Origin: Carboxylicivirga sp964602515
Lineage (GTDB): Bacteria > Bacteroidota > Bacteroidia > Bacteroidales > Marinilabiliaceae
Reading direction: 5' to 3'
Assembly (NCBI GenBank): GCA_964602515.1
Contig: CAZRRJ010000002.1
Span: 558,001-622,000 of the forward strand
DNA length: 64,000 bases
The first letter of the stretch is position 1. Every line of letters starts with the position of its first letter. Shown in pieces: positions 18,257-28,562 of this stretch. The translations under genes and the position numbers were made by a program. The notes beneath the pieces are model-generated. The model did no database searches. It had not been told where the DNA came from and saw nothing but the letters and a program-made list of their open reading frames with translations.

Positions 18257-19807
18257 ATGGATCAATCACCGTCATATAATGATCTTGTTCAGCGTATTAA
18301 AGAGCTGGAAGATATTTTGCAAACAAATGCAAGTCAGGAGTATAATAAAGCAATACTAGAGAGTGAAGAACGTTTTAAAGCCCTGTCTGAAGCAACAAAC
18401 GAGGGTATCTTCATAACGGAGAAGGGTGTTTGTCTAGAAGTTAATAAAAGTGGCTGTGAGTTATTCGGATATAGTTATGATGAAGCTATTGGGATGTTGG
18501 CGACACAGATGTTTACGAAAGAGTCGGCTAAGATTGTAAAAGACAATATCCGAAAGGAATTTGATGGAAAATACGAAGCTATAGGAGTTCGAAAAGACGG
18601 GACAACATTTTATGCTGAAATACAAGGGCATAACTATAATTATAAAGGTAAGAATGTAAGGATTGCAGCAATTAGGGATATTACAGAACAAAAGCATGCT
18701 CAAAAAGCCTTGGAAGAAAGTGAATTAAAATTTAGGGAGGTGGTTGAAAATGCTGGTGATGGTATATTGGTTGGTAACCTGAAAGGTGAAATTATAGAAG
18801 TGAATAAGGGTTATTTGAATATGACAGGATATGAGCGGGATGAAGTTCTTAATAAGCATATTAAAACTATTTTTGCTCCAGATATTTTGGATAAAAAGCC
18901 ACTTCGCTTTGATCTTCTTAATAAAGGACAATCAATTATAATAGAGAGAGAAATACTGGGAAAGGATGGAACCAGGATTCCTGTTGAGATGAACTCAAAA
19001 CGTCCTCATGCGAACTATTACCTGGCAGTAGTAAGAGATCTAAGTGAACGTAAAAAGGCTAAAGAAGCCCTTATAAGGAAAAATGAAGAATTAATTGTAG
19101 CCAAAGAAAAAGCAGAGGAGAGTGATCGTTTAAAGTCTGCTTTTTTGGCCAATATGAGCCATGAAATACGTACACCAATGAATGGTATTATTGGTTTTGC
19201 TGAATTACTAAAATCATCGGACTGTTCGGAGGAAGCTAACTGGGAATATCTGGATGTTATTATTAGTAGCGGACATCAGTTACTTAATATCATTAATGAT
19301 GTGTTAGAGATTTCACGTATTGAAACTGGTCAGTTAAAGTTAATTTCCAACTCGGTTAACGTTTGTCGCCTAATTAAAGAATTAAAGATGTTTTTCACAC
19401 CGTTGGCACATCATCATAACAACCGGCTTGAAATTGTCATTCCGGACTATGATGTGCATATTACTGGTGATGCAGCAAAACTAAAACAGGTATTAACCAA
19501 TTTAATTAGTAATGCGATAAAATTTACGCACAATGGAGTTGTTCGTATTACCTTAGAGGAAATTGATGAGTTTATTTCCTTTTCCGTTTCAGATACAGGC
19601 ATTGGTATTCCGGAAGAATATAAGGACAAAATATTTGAGCGTTTTCTTCAGGTTGAAAGGCATAATAAAATACAAAGTGGCACAGGCCTTGGCTTATCGA
19701 TTTGTAAAAAGCTGGTTGAACTAATGAAAGGTGAAATCTGGGTTGAATCTACAATTAATTCAGGATCCATATTCACCTTTATTTTGCCATTAGTACTTAA
19801 ACTTTAA
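18257..19807 (+). CDS. Soluble PAS-PAS sensor histidine kinase
   Basis: A 516-residue kinase with no transmembrane segment, hence cytoplasmic sensing. A short N-terminal coiled coil precedes two PAS domains (about 30-145 and 150-270, the first followed by a PAC motif IRDITEQKHA). The HisKA phospho-acceptor is His302 in MSHEIRTPMNG. The HATPase domain has the N box NLISNAIKFTHNG, the G1 box DTGIGIPEE and GTGLGLSICKKLVE. There is no receiver domain and no adjacent response regulator, so it is an orphan kinase. Its last 11 bases overlap the end of the converging acyl-CoA synthetase gene. Confidence 0.93.
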   Translation: MDQSPSYNDLVQRIKELEDILQTNASQEYNKAILESEERFKALSEATNEGIFITEKGVCLEVNKSGCELFGYSYDEAIGMLATQMFTKESAKIVKDNIRKEFDGKYEAIGVRKDGTTFYAEIQGHNYNYKGKNVRIAAIRDITEQKHAQKALEESELKFREVVENAGDGILVGNLKGEIIEVNKGYLNMTGYERDEVLNKHIKTIFAPDILDKKPLRFDLLNKGQSIIIEREILGKDGTRIPVEMNSKRPHANYYLAVVRDLSERKKAKEALIRKNEELIVAKEKAEESDRLKSAFLANMSHEIRTPMNGIIGFAELLKSSDCSEEANWEYLDVIISSGHQLLNIINDVLEISRIETGQLKLISNSVNVCRLIKELKMFFTPLAHHHNNRLEIVIPDYDVHITGDAAKLKQVLTNLISNAIKFTHNGVVRITLEEIDEFISFSVSDTGIGIPEEYKDKIFERFLQVERHNKIQSGTGLGLSICKKLVELMKGEIWVESTINSGSIFTFILPLVLKL

Positions 19808-22271
19808 CGATATTCTGATTTAGTGAAATACTATTATGCACTAATTCGCTTATGTTTTCATATGATTCACCATCAGGATAAACCGGCTTAAGAAATTCCA
19901 CACTAACCTTCTTAAATGGTCGTGGAAATTTAGAGCCTTTAGGAAGAGCTTTTGAAGCTCCTTTAATTGAAACAGGTACGATTGGTACATTTAATTCACG
20001 ACTTAAAATAGCAAAGGTCTTTTTAAATTCACCTAACTTACCATCGAATGAACGGGTGCCTTCCGGAAAGATAATTAGCTTTTTTTGCTTTTTAAGTGCT
20101 TCACCCATCTTCTGAATTGATTCTTTCAAATCTTTATTCAAATCCATTATAATAATATGGTGACGGTTAGCAAAGTACTTTAATAGTTTTGATTTAATAT
20201 GTTTTTCTTTTGCATAAAAATACGTGTTTCTAACCATATTGTTTTTTAACCAGGATGCCACAAATAGGCCATCGAAATAACTTTGGTGATTGGGAGCTAT
20301 AATACATGGCCCATCAGGAATATTATTGGCTCCTTTTCCTGTGAAGCGAAAATACAAGTAAAAGAAATATTTCGAAATCTTCAGAAAGATGGTACCGGTA
20401 AACCATGTACGTGGTAACTGTAGGTTTACTTTTTCTTTTAATATCTTTGACCAATTGATTTTTTCAACCGTCATTTTGGTTCGTTTTTCGGCGATATATT
20501 CACTTAGCTTAAGAACCGATTCAAAACCAACTAACTGCTCAACTTCCATTTCAATGCCAAAGGTGGATTGAATAAATACAAGTAAGCCAACTTTATCAAG
20601 AGAATCCAATGCCAGATCAAACTCTATATGATCTTTGGGACGAACATTACAGTTCTTCTCACTGCTTATAAAATCGGCTACAACCTTATATTCTTCGAGC
20701 TTAATCTGCTCAACTTCTTCTTCAACTTTTTCTTCTCTTAAGGCATAAAGTTCTGCTAATTTAAAACGTTGTAGTTTACCTAACCGGGTGCGTGGCAATT
20801 CAGTATTACTTAATGCAAAATGCATAACTTTTTTATACGGAGAAACTGATTGGTTATAGCTATCAATAACTTCCCATCTTATTTTCTCTTCAATCTCTTG
20901 GTTGTTTAAGCCCTTAAAATCAGTTTTATTAGGAACAACAATCGCTTTAAGCTGATCTCTATCGGCAAATATTCCAATTTCAGATATGCAAGCAGCTCTG
21001 TTCTCAATCTTGGCTTCAATCTCCGAAGGATTAATATTTTTTCCGTTTGATAATACAATAATCTCTTTTTTCCGACCAGTGATATATAAGTAACCATCTT
21101 TGTCCAGTCGGCCAAGATCACCAGTATACAGCCAACCCTCTTTAAGCACTTCAGCAGTTTCTTTCGGACGATTAAAGTAACCCAGCATCACATTTGGACC
21201 CTGCACAACAATTTCGCCGTCGCGTATTTCTACATTGGCAACAGGTAAGACCTCTCCGGGGCTACCAATGCGCACGCGCCCCGGTCGGGTAAAAGTAATC
21301 ATAGGAGCAGCTTCGGTCATTCCAAAGCCTTCTAACACCTCAAATCCTAAAGTCTTAAAATCTCCTCCAACTTCCGGATCCAATGCGGCACCACCACATA
21401 CCATGTATTTTACTGCACCACCAAATTTTTTATGTACTGATTTGAATAACATCCTTGAAAAGGACTGGGAATTAATTGCTTTAGCCAGAGAGAAGAGAGC
21501 TTTGGCAATAGGGCTTTTATCAATTTTTGTACGAATACCTTTGCGTATTGCAGAATAAAGGCGGGGAACCCCAATGATAATACTGACCTTATTATCTTGT
21601 AGGGTTTTTATAATGTCTTCCGAGGCCATTGATGGTGAAACAGCAATGGTGCCTCCCATAAAAAGTGGTGCAACCATTGTTCCCATTAGCGGGAAGATAT
21701 GGTGCATAGGCAATAACATCATTACAACATCATCGCTTGTATATATATTAACCTGATTTGATACGGCATCAACATTTGCCATTAAGTTTTCATACGACAA
21801 CATTACCCCTTTAGGGCTTCCTGTTGTACCTGATGTATAAATGATAACGGCTGTTTTATCGGTATCGGTATTAATATCCGGAAGTATCGTTTCCTTGTCT
21901 AAAGGTAGTTTATTACACTCTTCAATAACAAGTACCTTAGTTGTAATACCGGACTTTATTATTGCTGCTTCCATCAGCTTTTTCTTCTCTAGCGAAGTAA
22001 AAATAACTTCAGGGAAACAGTCCTTTAATATGTAAGTAACTTCATCTTCGGATGACATAAAATCAATGGGAACCACTGTGGCATTGTTATACCATCCGGC
22101 ATAAAAGGAATAAATCCAACCGACTTGATTCTCGGAAAATATTGCTACTCTGTTAATGGTATCCTTCTCTAATAAGTTAGAAAAGGTTGCTATATTTTGT
22201 TTGAGTAAATTATAACTAATCTGTTTCTTACCGCACGTAACTGCCGTTTTTTCTCCAGCATTAACAATCAT
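19797..22271 (-). CDS. Acyl-CoA/acyl-ACP synthetase - carrier domain - PlsC acyltransferase fusion
   Basis: An 824-residue three-part protein. The adenylation domain (1-510) has YTSGTTGSPKG (145-155), GFGMTEAAP (316-324) and the hinge YTGDLGRLDKDGYLYITGRK. An acyl-carrier domain (about 525-595) follows, with the phosphopantetheine serine Ser557 in LALDSLDKVG. The PlsC glycerol-phosphate acyltransferase domain (about 620-815) has the NHQSYFD catalytic motif (661-667) and FPEGTRS (735-741). It probably activates a free fatty acid, loads it on the built-in carrier and transfers it to a lysophospholipid. E. coli Aas does the same chemistry with the domains in the opposite order and without an internal carrier. 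Transmembrane segments are not obvious. Confidence 0.88.
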   Translation of the reverse strand: MIVNAGEKTAVTCGKKQISYNLLKQNIATFSNLLEKDTINRVAIFSENQVGWIYSFYAGWYNNATVVPIDFMSSEDEVTYILKDCFPEVIFTSLEKKKLMEAAIIKSGITTKVLVIEECNKLPLDKETILPDINTDTDKTAVIIYTSGTTGSPKGVMLSYENLMANVDAVSNQVNIYTSDDVVMMLLPMHHIFPLMGTMVAPLFMGGTIAVSPSMASEDIIKTLQDNKVSIIIGVPRLYSAIRKGIRTKIDKSPIAKALFSLAKAINSQSFSRMLFKSVHKKFGGAVKYMVCGGAALDPEVGGDFKTLGFEVLEGFGMTEAAPMITFTRPGRVRIGSPGEVLPVANVEIRDGEIVVQGPNVMLGYFNRPKETAEVLKEGWLYTGDLGRLDKDGYLYITGRKKEIIVLSNGKNINPSEIEAKIENRAACISEIGIFADRDQLKAIVVPNKTDFKGLNNQEIEEKIRWEVIDSYNQSVSPYKKVMHFALSNTELPRTRLGKLQRFKLAELYALREEKVEEEVEQIKLEEYKVVADFISSEKNCNVRPKDHIEFDLALDSLDKVGLLVFIQSTFGIEMEVEQLVGFESVLKLSEYIAEKRTKMTVEKINWSKILKEKVNLQLPRTWFTGTIFLKISKYFFYLYFRFTGKGANNIPDGPCIIAPNHQSYFDGLFVASWLKNNMVRNTYFYAKEKHIKSKLLKYFANRHHIIIMDLNKDLKESIQKMGEALKKQKKLIIFPEGTRSFDGKLGEFKKTFAILSRELNVPIVPVSIKGASKALPKGSKFPRPFKKVSVEFLKPVYPDGESYENISELVHNSISLNQNIVKV

Positions 22272-22379
22272 AACTTCTTCTTTACGTTGTTTTCAATTGA
22301 CAAACCTACAATTTTTAAATGTAACTGCACTTTATAATAAAAGCTTTCATTGCATTAATGTTCAATAAATAAAGTTCTA

Positions 22380-23603
22380 TTACAGGTAATCGGGTATTGT
22401 TGTTTCATCTGACTTCATAAATGGTGCAATAGCACGTTTGTATATTCCCTGTACATAGGCAATTGCCATGCCATAATTAGTAATAGCTATTTTGTTGGCT
22501 TTAGCAGGCCCTAACCTGTTAAGTAATTGTGTTCGGGTAATCATGCATCCGCCACACTGTATAACTAAAGTGTAATCTTCAATAGGACGTTCAACTTTGT
22601 CTAAACCTGCCACAATATCAAAATTGAGCTTCTTACCGGAATAGTTAGCTATCCACCTGGGAATTTTAACCCGTCCTATATCATCACAGGCAATATGATG
22701 CGAGCAGGATTCAAGCATTAAAACACGGTCTCCATCATTTAGTTCATCAATCTTTAGTGTGCCCTTTAAATAGTTTTCAAAATCGCCTTTAAAATGAGCC
22801 AGTAAAATGCTGAAGCTTGTTAGTGGAATAGTCTTGGGAATGGAAGCATCTGCTTTAAGAAAAATTTGACTATCGGTAATTGCTAAAGCCGGTTTTATAA
22901 GTGTTTTTTTCAAAAAAGCATCTACTTCGCGCTCTTTTAATACAATGCAAATGGCATCATTATCTAAAATATCTCTGATAGCCTGAATTTGCGGAAGTAT
23001 TAAACGCCCTTCTGGTGCTTCTATATCGATGGGTGTAATTAGTAAAACAATATCACCATATGATATTAGTCCGCCAAGTAATGTTGGCATTGAATAAGCA
23101 GATTCGGGAATGGCAGTCTTTATGGCCTTTATTAGTACCTCCCTGTTGCCATTTATATGGTTATAAGTTACTATAGAATTGGCTCCAACAGTTGCACATT
23201 TGCGATACCATAATTCCCCTGGGTTTTCAATATCCGTTTTGTTGTGGATAATCACAAAGGGAGTGTCTTGCTTCTTAAAAGCATTGATAAGGGTTTGTTC
23301 CGGTTCTCCCCACTGGTTATTAACAACAACCAACAGGGCAAGGTCAACTAAATTAATGGTTTGTAATGTTTTTTTAACACGTTTTTCGCCCAAGTCACCT
23401 TCGTCATCTATGCCAGCTGTATCAATTAAAACAACAGGACCAAAACCTGTAATTTCAAATGATTTTTTAACGGGGTCGGTGGTTGTACCCGCAAAATCAG
23501 ATACAATTGCTATATCCTGATCAGCTAAACTATTTACTATGGTACTTTTACCGTTATTACGTCTTCCAAATAATCCGATATGCGGCTTTCGTTCTCTTCC
23601 CAT
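22380..23603 (-). CDS. hydF: [FeFe]-hydrogenase maturation GTPase HydF
   Basis: The scaffold on which the H-cluster diiron subcluster is assembled before transfer to hydrogenase. The 407 residues contain a GTPase domain with G1 GRRNNGKST (13-21), G3 DTAGIDD and G4 NKTD (121-124), a dimerisation domain, and the C-terminal cluster domain with C300-x-H302 and C350-GG-C353. The residue before the second pair is Gln349, where the family motif CxH(x46-53)HCxxC has a histidine. The frame is open 15 codons further upstream, but Met at 23603 (MGRERKPHIGLFG) is the usual start. HydE, HydG and the hydrogenase are not in the window. Confidence 0.93.
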   Translation of the reverse strand: MGRERKPHIGLFGRRNNGKSTIVNSLADQDIAIVSDFAGTTTDPVKKSFEITGFGPVVLIDTAGIDDEGDLGEKRVKKTLQTINLVDLALLVVVNNQWGEPEQTLINAFKKQDTPFVIIHNKTDIENPGELWYRKCATVGANSIVTYNHINGNREVLIKAIKTAIPESAYSMPTLLGGLISYGDIVLLITPIDIEAPEGRLILPQIQAIRDILDNDAICIVLKEREVDAFLKKTLIKPALAITDSQIFLKADASIPKTIPLTSFSILLAHFKGDFENYLKGTLKIDELNDGDRVLMLESCSHHIACDDIGRVKIPRWIANYSGKKLNFDIVAGLDKVERPIEDYTLVIQCGGCMITRTQLLNRLGPAKANKIAITNYGMAIAYVQGIYKRAIAPFMKSDETTIPDYL

Positions 23604-23850
23604 TTTTTTGTCCCTAATAAAGTGTAAAGTTAGGATAAAAATTAGCAATTTGTTATTGCGGTAATCGGCATGTAATCAGGAAAAAGAGATAGTGGTGTAT
23701 TAAATTTTTATTTTATCAGATAATTTGTCACCCAAATGAAAAAATAACGTGATCATTATAAGTGAACAATGTGTTTTTTGTGATAAATGTTTGTTTAATG
23801 GTTTATTAATTGAGTTATTAATGGGCTATGCTTTGGTGCTGCAAGTATAT

Positions 23851-24237
23851 TCAGATATCAAATTCACAGCCTTTTTTGTATCGTACAAAACTCATCATAT
23901 TTTGATTTATGAAAATGCGGTAGGTGAGTGAATCAATTTGTTTAAAAGGCAAGATAGCTATATCATTAAATCTTAACTTATATTCAAATGGCAATACAAT
24001 ATCATCAATCTCTTTTGCGTACCCAGGATATCGTTCTTTTAGTTTTTTACATGTTTGTCTTACAATTTCCACTTTTACATTGTTTTGTTCCAGGGGAGAT
24101 GCCAATAAGGATAAACGTTGTGTAATATCCCTGAGTGTATTAACTTTTTTGATTTTTTCTGATTCTATATTCGACCAGATTTGAGTTCCTTTTTCTATTA
24201 GTTTATTCATTATTTCCTGTTGTTCAATCATAGCCAT
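23851..24237 (-). CDS. Hypothetical small soluble protein
   Basis: A 128-residue predicted protein, charged and mostly helical in the first 80 residues (IEQQEIMNKLIEKGTQIW), with a more mixed C-terminal end that finishes KKGCEFDI. It has no signal peptide or membrane helix. I recognise no family. The composition is protein-like and it occupies an otherwise empty gap between hydF and the propeller gene. The start could also be the methionine at codon 3. Confidence 0.5.
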   Translation of the reverse strand: MAMIEQQEIMNKLIEKGTQIWSNIESEKIKKVNTLRDITQRLSLLASPLEQNNVKVEIVRQTCKKLKERYPGYAKEIDDIVLPFEYKLRFNDIAILPFKQIDSLTYRIFINQNMMSFVRYKKGCEFDI

Positions 24238-24368
24238 AACTTAGTTACACTTTCTTTATAGGTTAATAGCGAAAAAGAGAATTCGTAACACTTTTTTTAG
24301 AAAAAAAAATTAAGAAACACTATTAATGTGTAGGGAATGAGCGCTTTGCAAATGTAAACAAAATTATA

Positions 24369-27300
24369 TTATAGTTTTATACTCATAAACAGGACATCGT
24401 CAATCTGCTCTAGATTACCCCGCCAATTCTCAAAATTTCGCTTAACTATTTCAAATTGTTCAGCGCCTGGCTTAACATGTATTTCTTCAATTAAATTTTG
24501 TACGCCAACTTTCATAAACTTCTTGCCCAGAGGTCCGCCAAATTGATCGGTATAACCATCGGAGAACATATAAATTTGATCACCTTTGCTGCAATTGTAT
24601 TCAATGTTCATAAAAGGACTTGGTGAATCTTCGTAACTATCACCAATACTTCTTCTACTTCCCTTATAAAGTGTAATTTCATTATTGATAATAAGATAAA
24701 CAGGACGTTTGGCTGAGGCCAGTCTCACTTTTCTGCTTGGCAGGTGAACTTCAATTATTGAAATATCCATACCATCTATGCTTTCGTTACCTTCGTTTTT
24801 TTGCAGTAGTTTTTTTACTTCAGCATCTAATCGTTCTAACATATTTGAAGGTGAATCTATTTCAGGTAATCGGAATATATCATTAAGAATAGTTGTTCCA
24901 ATCATTGACATAAATGCCCCAGGAACGCCATGACCGGTACAATCGGCGCAACAAGCCACAAAATAATCTTTAGACTTATTAAACCAATAAAAATCACCAC
25001 TTACAATATCGCGGGGGGCAAAGTATACAAATGACTCGGGAAATTCATTAATCAAATTACCCATTGAAGGCAGGATTGATGACTGTATCTTTTGTGCATA
25101 ATTAATACTATCTGTAATATCTCTGTTTTTACGCTCAATATCTGCCTTTTGCTCTCTTAATACAATTGTTTGTATAGCAACCTCCTGTTGTAATTTCTGT
25201 TTTTGTTTTATCAGAGCTTTTTCTCTAAATTTTATGAGTAGATAAATTGCAAAACAAACTACAGAAATGGCAATAGCAAGAAACCATGCCGATAGCCAAA
25301 ATGGTTTCTCAATATTTATTGAAATTGTTGTTAATAAACTTGTTGCTTTGCCATCAGCATTAAATGCTCTTATTCTGATTTTATAATTACCGTGCCTTAA
25401 GTAATCAATCTCTTTATAATTATTGTCAAGTCTGGTCCACTTTTTTTCTTCCTCCGTTGCACCTACTTCATCTATTTTAAATTCATATCGTACGCCATGT
25501 GGATTTTTAAAGCTTATGGCTCTAAAGTCTATCCGCAGCTTATAGTAATCTTTACCATAAGGATAGCTTAAATCTAATTTTTGACTTATTGGAATGGGAG
25601 TATCATCTAATTGCAGCTTAGTTAAAGTGAGTATAGGAGCAACAGTATTAATCTTATCATTTTTTGGTATATAATTTACTACGCCTTCGTTTGAAGCAAA
25701 CCAAACGTTCCCTTTTTTATCTTCAACTACCTGGTGAAATTCAGAGCCTAAATTATCATTATACCCATACGATTTAACAGAACTATTGATGGCATTTATA
25801 CGCGATATTCCTCCTTCGTGACAAACCCAAAGCCTGTTTTTTTCATCGCAGGCAATACTGTAGCAATAATCCTTTAATAAATTTTCTTTGGTTGTAATGT
25901 TAAACCTGACAGAGTCATTATCGTAACTAATAACGCCTTTGCCTTTGGTTGTGATCCATTTGTACCCGTTAAGATCTTCTGTCATACCAGTTACGTCAAT
26001 ACCGCCGCCATTAATTAATGGATGACGTTCAATCTTTGAGTTTTTTAAATCGATTTTATTTATCCCACCTTTACTTGGGCCAACCCATATATTATTATCT
26101 CTATCAATATAAACGAAATTAATATTGTTATGCGACAAACCATCTGTAGTTTCTAAGGTAGTTATTGCATTTGTTTTAAGATTAATGATAAAGAGGCCTC
26201 GTTTTGTGGCAATGAAAATCTGATTATTTAAAAAGCTTATATCGTTGATTTGGAGTGCTGATATATCCTTATAGTAATGTTTTTGTTGAAATTTATTATG
26301 ACCTTCTTTCTTGTAAAATAGTCCATTGTTAGCCGTAGCTACCCAAATGGTATTATCATTTGTTTTTATAAGATCAATAATTTTATCATTAGGGATACCA
26401 CCATATTGCTCATCAAAATATTTGACATCAAAACACATTGGATCTGTATGTACTATACCCTGTTCCAGTCCAATCCAAAGGTTTTCGCCATCTTTTAATA
26501 CAGAGTGTGCTTTATAAGGAAACCCAATTTCATCAAGATTATAAAACACAAAGTATTGATTAACTAGGAAAGAAACACCGCCACCTTTGGTACCAAACCA
26601 GTAGTTACCTTCTCTGTCACGTAATATGTCTTCAACATCGTTGTTGCTTAGTCCATTATTATTAGAGTACTTAAAAGAGTCAATAAAGTCACCCTTGACA
26701 GGATCATAAATCAAACGGATTACACCACTTCCTTTAGTTGCTAATAAAAGATGGTTTTCAGCCTCCTCGTAAATATCTGTGATGGTTTCGTCTTCAATGC
26801 TGAATTTACGACATAAATCGTTGTTGGAATACTGTAGTGCTTTATCGGAGTGCAGGTTAATAGTATAGGCATAAAATCCTTTTCCTCTTGTGCCTATCCA
26901 AAATTTATTCTCTTTGTTACTTTTAACAATAGTATTAATCCAGATATTTGGAATATCAGGTATCTTATTGATAACTACATTATCAGATTTAAAGTCAAAA
27001 TCAAATATAAATAAGCCTTGCTTAGCTGTTCCAATTAAGAATCTATTGGCAGATATGGGATAGATTGCTGTATAATTTTTTCTTCCATACTTTTTATGAT
27101 CAAAGAATGTTCTGATAGTTTTGTCCTTATTATCAATACGAATTATGCCCTTCTTTTGATCAAGAGCCCAAATATTACCCTCATTGTCTTCGCTTATATC
27201 AGAAATAAGCTGGCTTGCACCAGGTATAATGAGTTTATTAAACACGGCATTTTCACGGTATGAAATAAGTCCATTTTTATGACCGACCCAAAGGCGTCCT

Positions 27301-27569
27301 TTTTTATCGAGGTGAAGGCAATTAATATAGTTATTGGCTAAAGAATCTGCTGTAGTATACACAACATCATCAATGCCATCGTAGCGTATAAGGCCTTCAT
27401 CAGAACCCATCCATACATAATCATTCTTATCCTGAACCAAGGCGTTTATATCATTGTCAACAAGACCATTGGCTGTATTTCTTACTTTAAAATTAAAAGA
27501 TTGCGTAAATCCTGCAGATGGTATTAGTATAAAAACTAATAGTAGCCAATTTTTTATTGTGTAATTCAT
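24369..27569 (-). CDS. Two-component-regulator propeller protein with SpoIIE-type PP2C phosphatase output
   Basis: A 1066-residue membrane sensor. A signal peptide (1-22) is followed by two seven-bladed propellers built from reg_prop repeats of the type 'D..GNIWVGTxxGGI' (about 30-640, for example REGNYWFGTKGGGVSFL), a Y_Y_Y domain (about 680-755), one transmembrane helix (about 758-780), a coiled coil (785-840) and a SpoIIE/PP2C domain (845-1066) with GDFYWF, CADCTGHGVPGAFMS and the metal-site FSDGYTDQFGG. The output is protein-serine/threonine dephosphorylation rather than the histidine kinase usually attached to this sensor. It is last in the five-gene T9SS-type cassette, 22 bases after the preceding gene. 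Its target is unknown; an anti-sigma-factor antagonist would be typical. Confidence 0.92.
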   Translation of the reverse strand: MNYTIKNWLLLVFILIPSAGFTQSFNFKVRNTANGLVDNDINALVQDKNDYVWMGSDEGLIRYDGIDDVVYTTADSLANNYINCLHLDKKGRLWVGHKNGLISYRENAVFNKLIIPGASQLISDISEDNEGNIWALDQKKGIIRIDNKDKTIRTFFDHKKYGRKNYTAIYPISANRFLIGTAKQGLFIFDFDFKSDNVVINKIPDIPNIWINTIVKSNKENKFWIGTRGKGFYAYTINLHSDKALQYSNNDLCRKFSIEDETITDIYEEAENHLLLATKGSGVIRLIYDPVKGDFIDSFKYSNNNGLSNNDVEDILRDREGNYWFGTKGGGVSFLVNQYFVFYNLDEIGFPYKAHSVLKDGENLWIGLEQGIVHTDPMCFDVKYFDEQYGGIPNDKIIDLIKTNDNTIWVATANNGLFYKKEGHNKFQQKHYYKDISALQINDISFLNNQIFIATKRGLFIINLKTNAITTLETTDGLSHNNINFVYIDRDNNIWVGPSKGGINKIDLKNSKIERHPLINGGGIDVTGMTEDLNGYKWITTKGKGVISYDNDSVRFNITTKENLLKDYCYSIACDEKNRLWVCHEGGISRINAINSSVKSYGYNDNLGSEFHQVVEDKKGNVWFASNEGVVNYIPKNDKINTVAPILTLTKLQLDDTPIPISQKLDLSYPYGKDYYKLRIDFRAISFKNPHGVRYEFKIDEVGATEEEKKWTRLDNNYKEIDYLRHGNYKIRIRAFNADGKATSLLTTISINIEKPFWLSAWFLAIAISVVCFAIYLLIKFREKALIKQKQKLQQEVAIQTIVLREQKADIERKNRDITDSINYAQKIQSSILPSMGNLINEFPESFVYFAPRDIVSGDFYWFNKSKDYFVACCADCTGHGVPGAFMSMIGTTILNDIFRLPEIDSPSNMLERLDAEVKKLLQKNEGNESIDGMDISIIEVHLPSRKVRLASAKRPVYLIINNEITLYKGSRRSIGDSYEDSPSPFMNIEYNCSKGDQIYMFSDGYTDQFGGPLGKKFMKVGVQNLIEEIHVKPGAEQFEIVKRNFENWRGNLEQIDDVLFMSIKL

Positions 27570-27591
27570 AGGTTAAGATACACTGTTCGTA

Positions 27592-28560
27592 CTAAAACTC
27601 TTCTGCTCCGATATTTCCTTTGTATTTCGGAATACCTCCAATAGGTACACTATATGATTTCAGGAGCTCACCATATTGGTTTTCAAAATAGATAACAACA
27701 TTGTTGTTTCTGATATTACCTGATGGGTGTTTCCTCAATTGTATATCCAGTGAAGTATCGTATTCTTCCTCCTTTATTTTATACATACTGGTTGCCCATT
27801 CATTATCAGAGGATATCTTCATTAAACTACCAGCTGTAGCAACAGAACGAAGAGTTATCCATCCGTCATCATCCCAGTCAAAGTTTGTTTGTTTGATAGA
27901 AACAATACTTTCATCATTAATATAAGGATAAATGTGCGATCGCTCAGAAGGATCATCATGTAATCTGAATGTATATTTGAAATAATACGAGTTACCCCCC
28001 TCGATCTCTTGATTTGAGTCTCTATCTGAGCTCATGAATAATCGGTACATATTACCATCGTCGCCGGAAATACCTTCAATAATAACCTTAAAGACATGGC
28101 CGTTTTCTTCGGGAATATACTCTCCTTCTGATGGATTTATTGGACCGAAAGTATACCATTTAAGATTATACTCTCTATCATTACCAAAGGTTTTTGAGGC
28201 TAATAGGGTTCCGTCATCATAGTTGCCATCAAGGTTTATCTTTTTGGCATCATCACTTGTACAACTGCTCTGGCCACCATAAATACTAAATGATGTTTGT
28301 GTATTCCATTCTCCTTGTAATTCATCATTATCACCGCCACAATCCGGATCAAATATATTAATGTAAAAGGGCTCATTAATATGATCAGGAACTCTAAAGA
28401 ATATAATCTGACAGAAATTGTCATCACCCCATGAGGTTTCTGCCTCAGCGCCAAATGTTATTAGATTTGGAATATTCTCGTCTGCTCCTGGAACAGGTTG
28501 CGCTCTTACAAAAACAATAAGTATAAGAAAGACTAGCGTTAAACTAAGTGATTTGGTCAT
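27592..28560 (-). CDS. Secreted protein of unknown function in the T9SS-type cassette
   Basis: 322 residues with a clear signal peptide (TKSLSLTLVFLILIVFVRAQ). The mature part is acidic and beta-rich, with repeated Asp/Gly/Asn stretches (IFDPDCGGDNDELQGEWN, DGNYDDGT, DWDDDGW) that could bind calcium. It ends 'PKYKGNIGAEEF' with no sorting domain, so it probably stays in the periplasm or on the inner leaflet side of the outer membrane. I do not recognise the family. Its start is 2 bases after the stop of the PD40/PKD gene, so it is co-translated with the cassette. Confidence 0.85.
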   Translation of the reverse strand: MTKSLSLTLVFLILIVFVRAQPVPGADENIPNLITFGAEAETSWGDDNFCQIIFFRVPDHINEPFYINIFDPDCGGDNDELQGEWNTQTSFSIYGGQSSCTSDDAKKINLDGNYDDGTLLASKTFGNDREYNLKWYTFGPINPSEGEYIPEENGHVFKVIIEGISGDDGNMYRLFMSSDRDSNQEIEGGNSYYFKYTFRLHDDPSERSHIYPYINDESIVSIKQTNFDWDDDGWITLRSVATAGSLMKISSDNEWATSMYKIKEEEYDTSLDIQLRKHPSGNIRNNNVVIYFENQYGELLKSYSVPIGGIPKYKGNIGAEEF

Positions 28561-28562
28561 GA

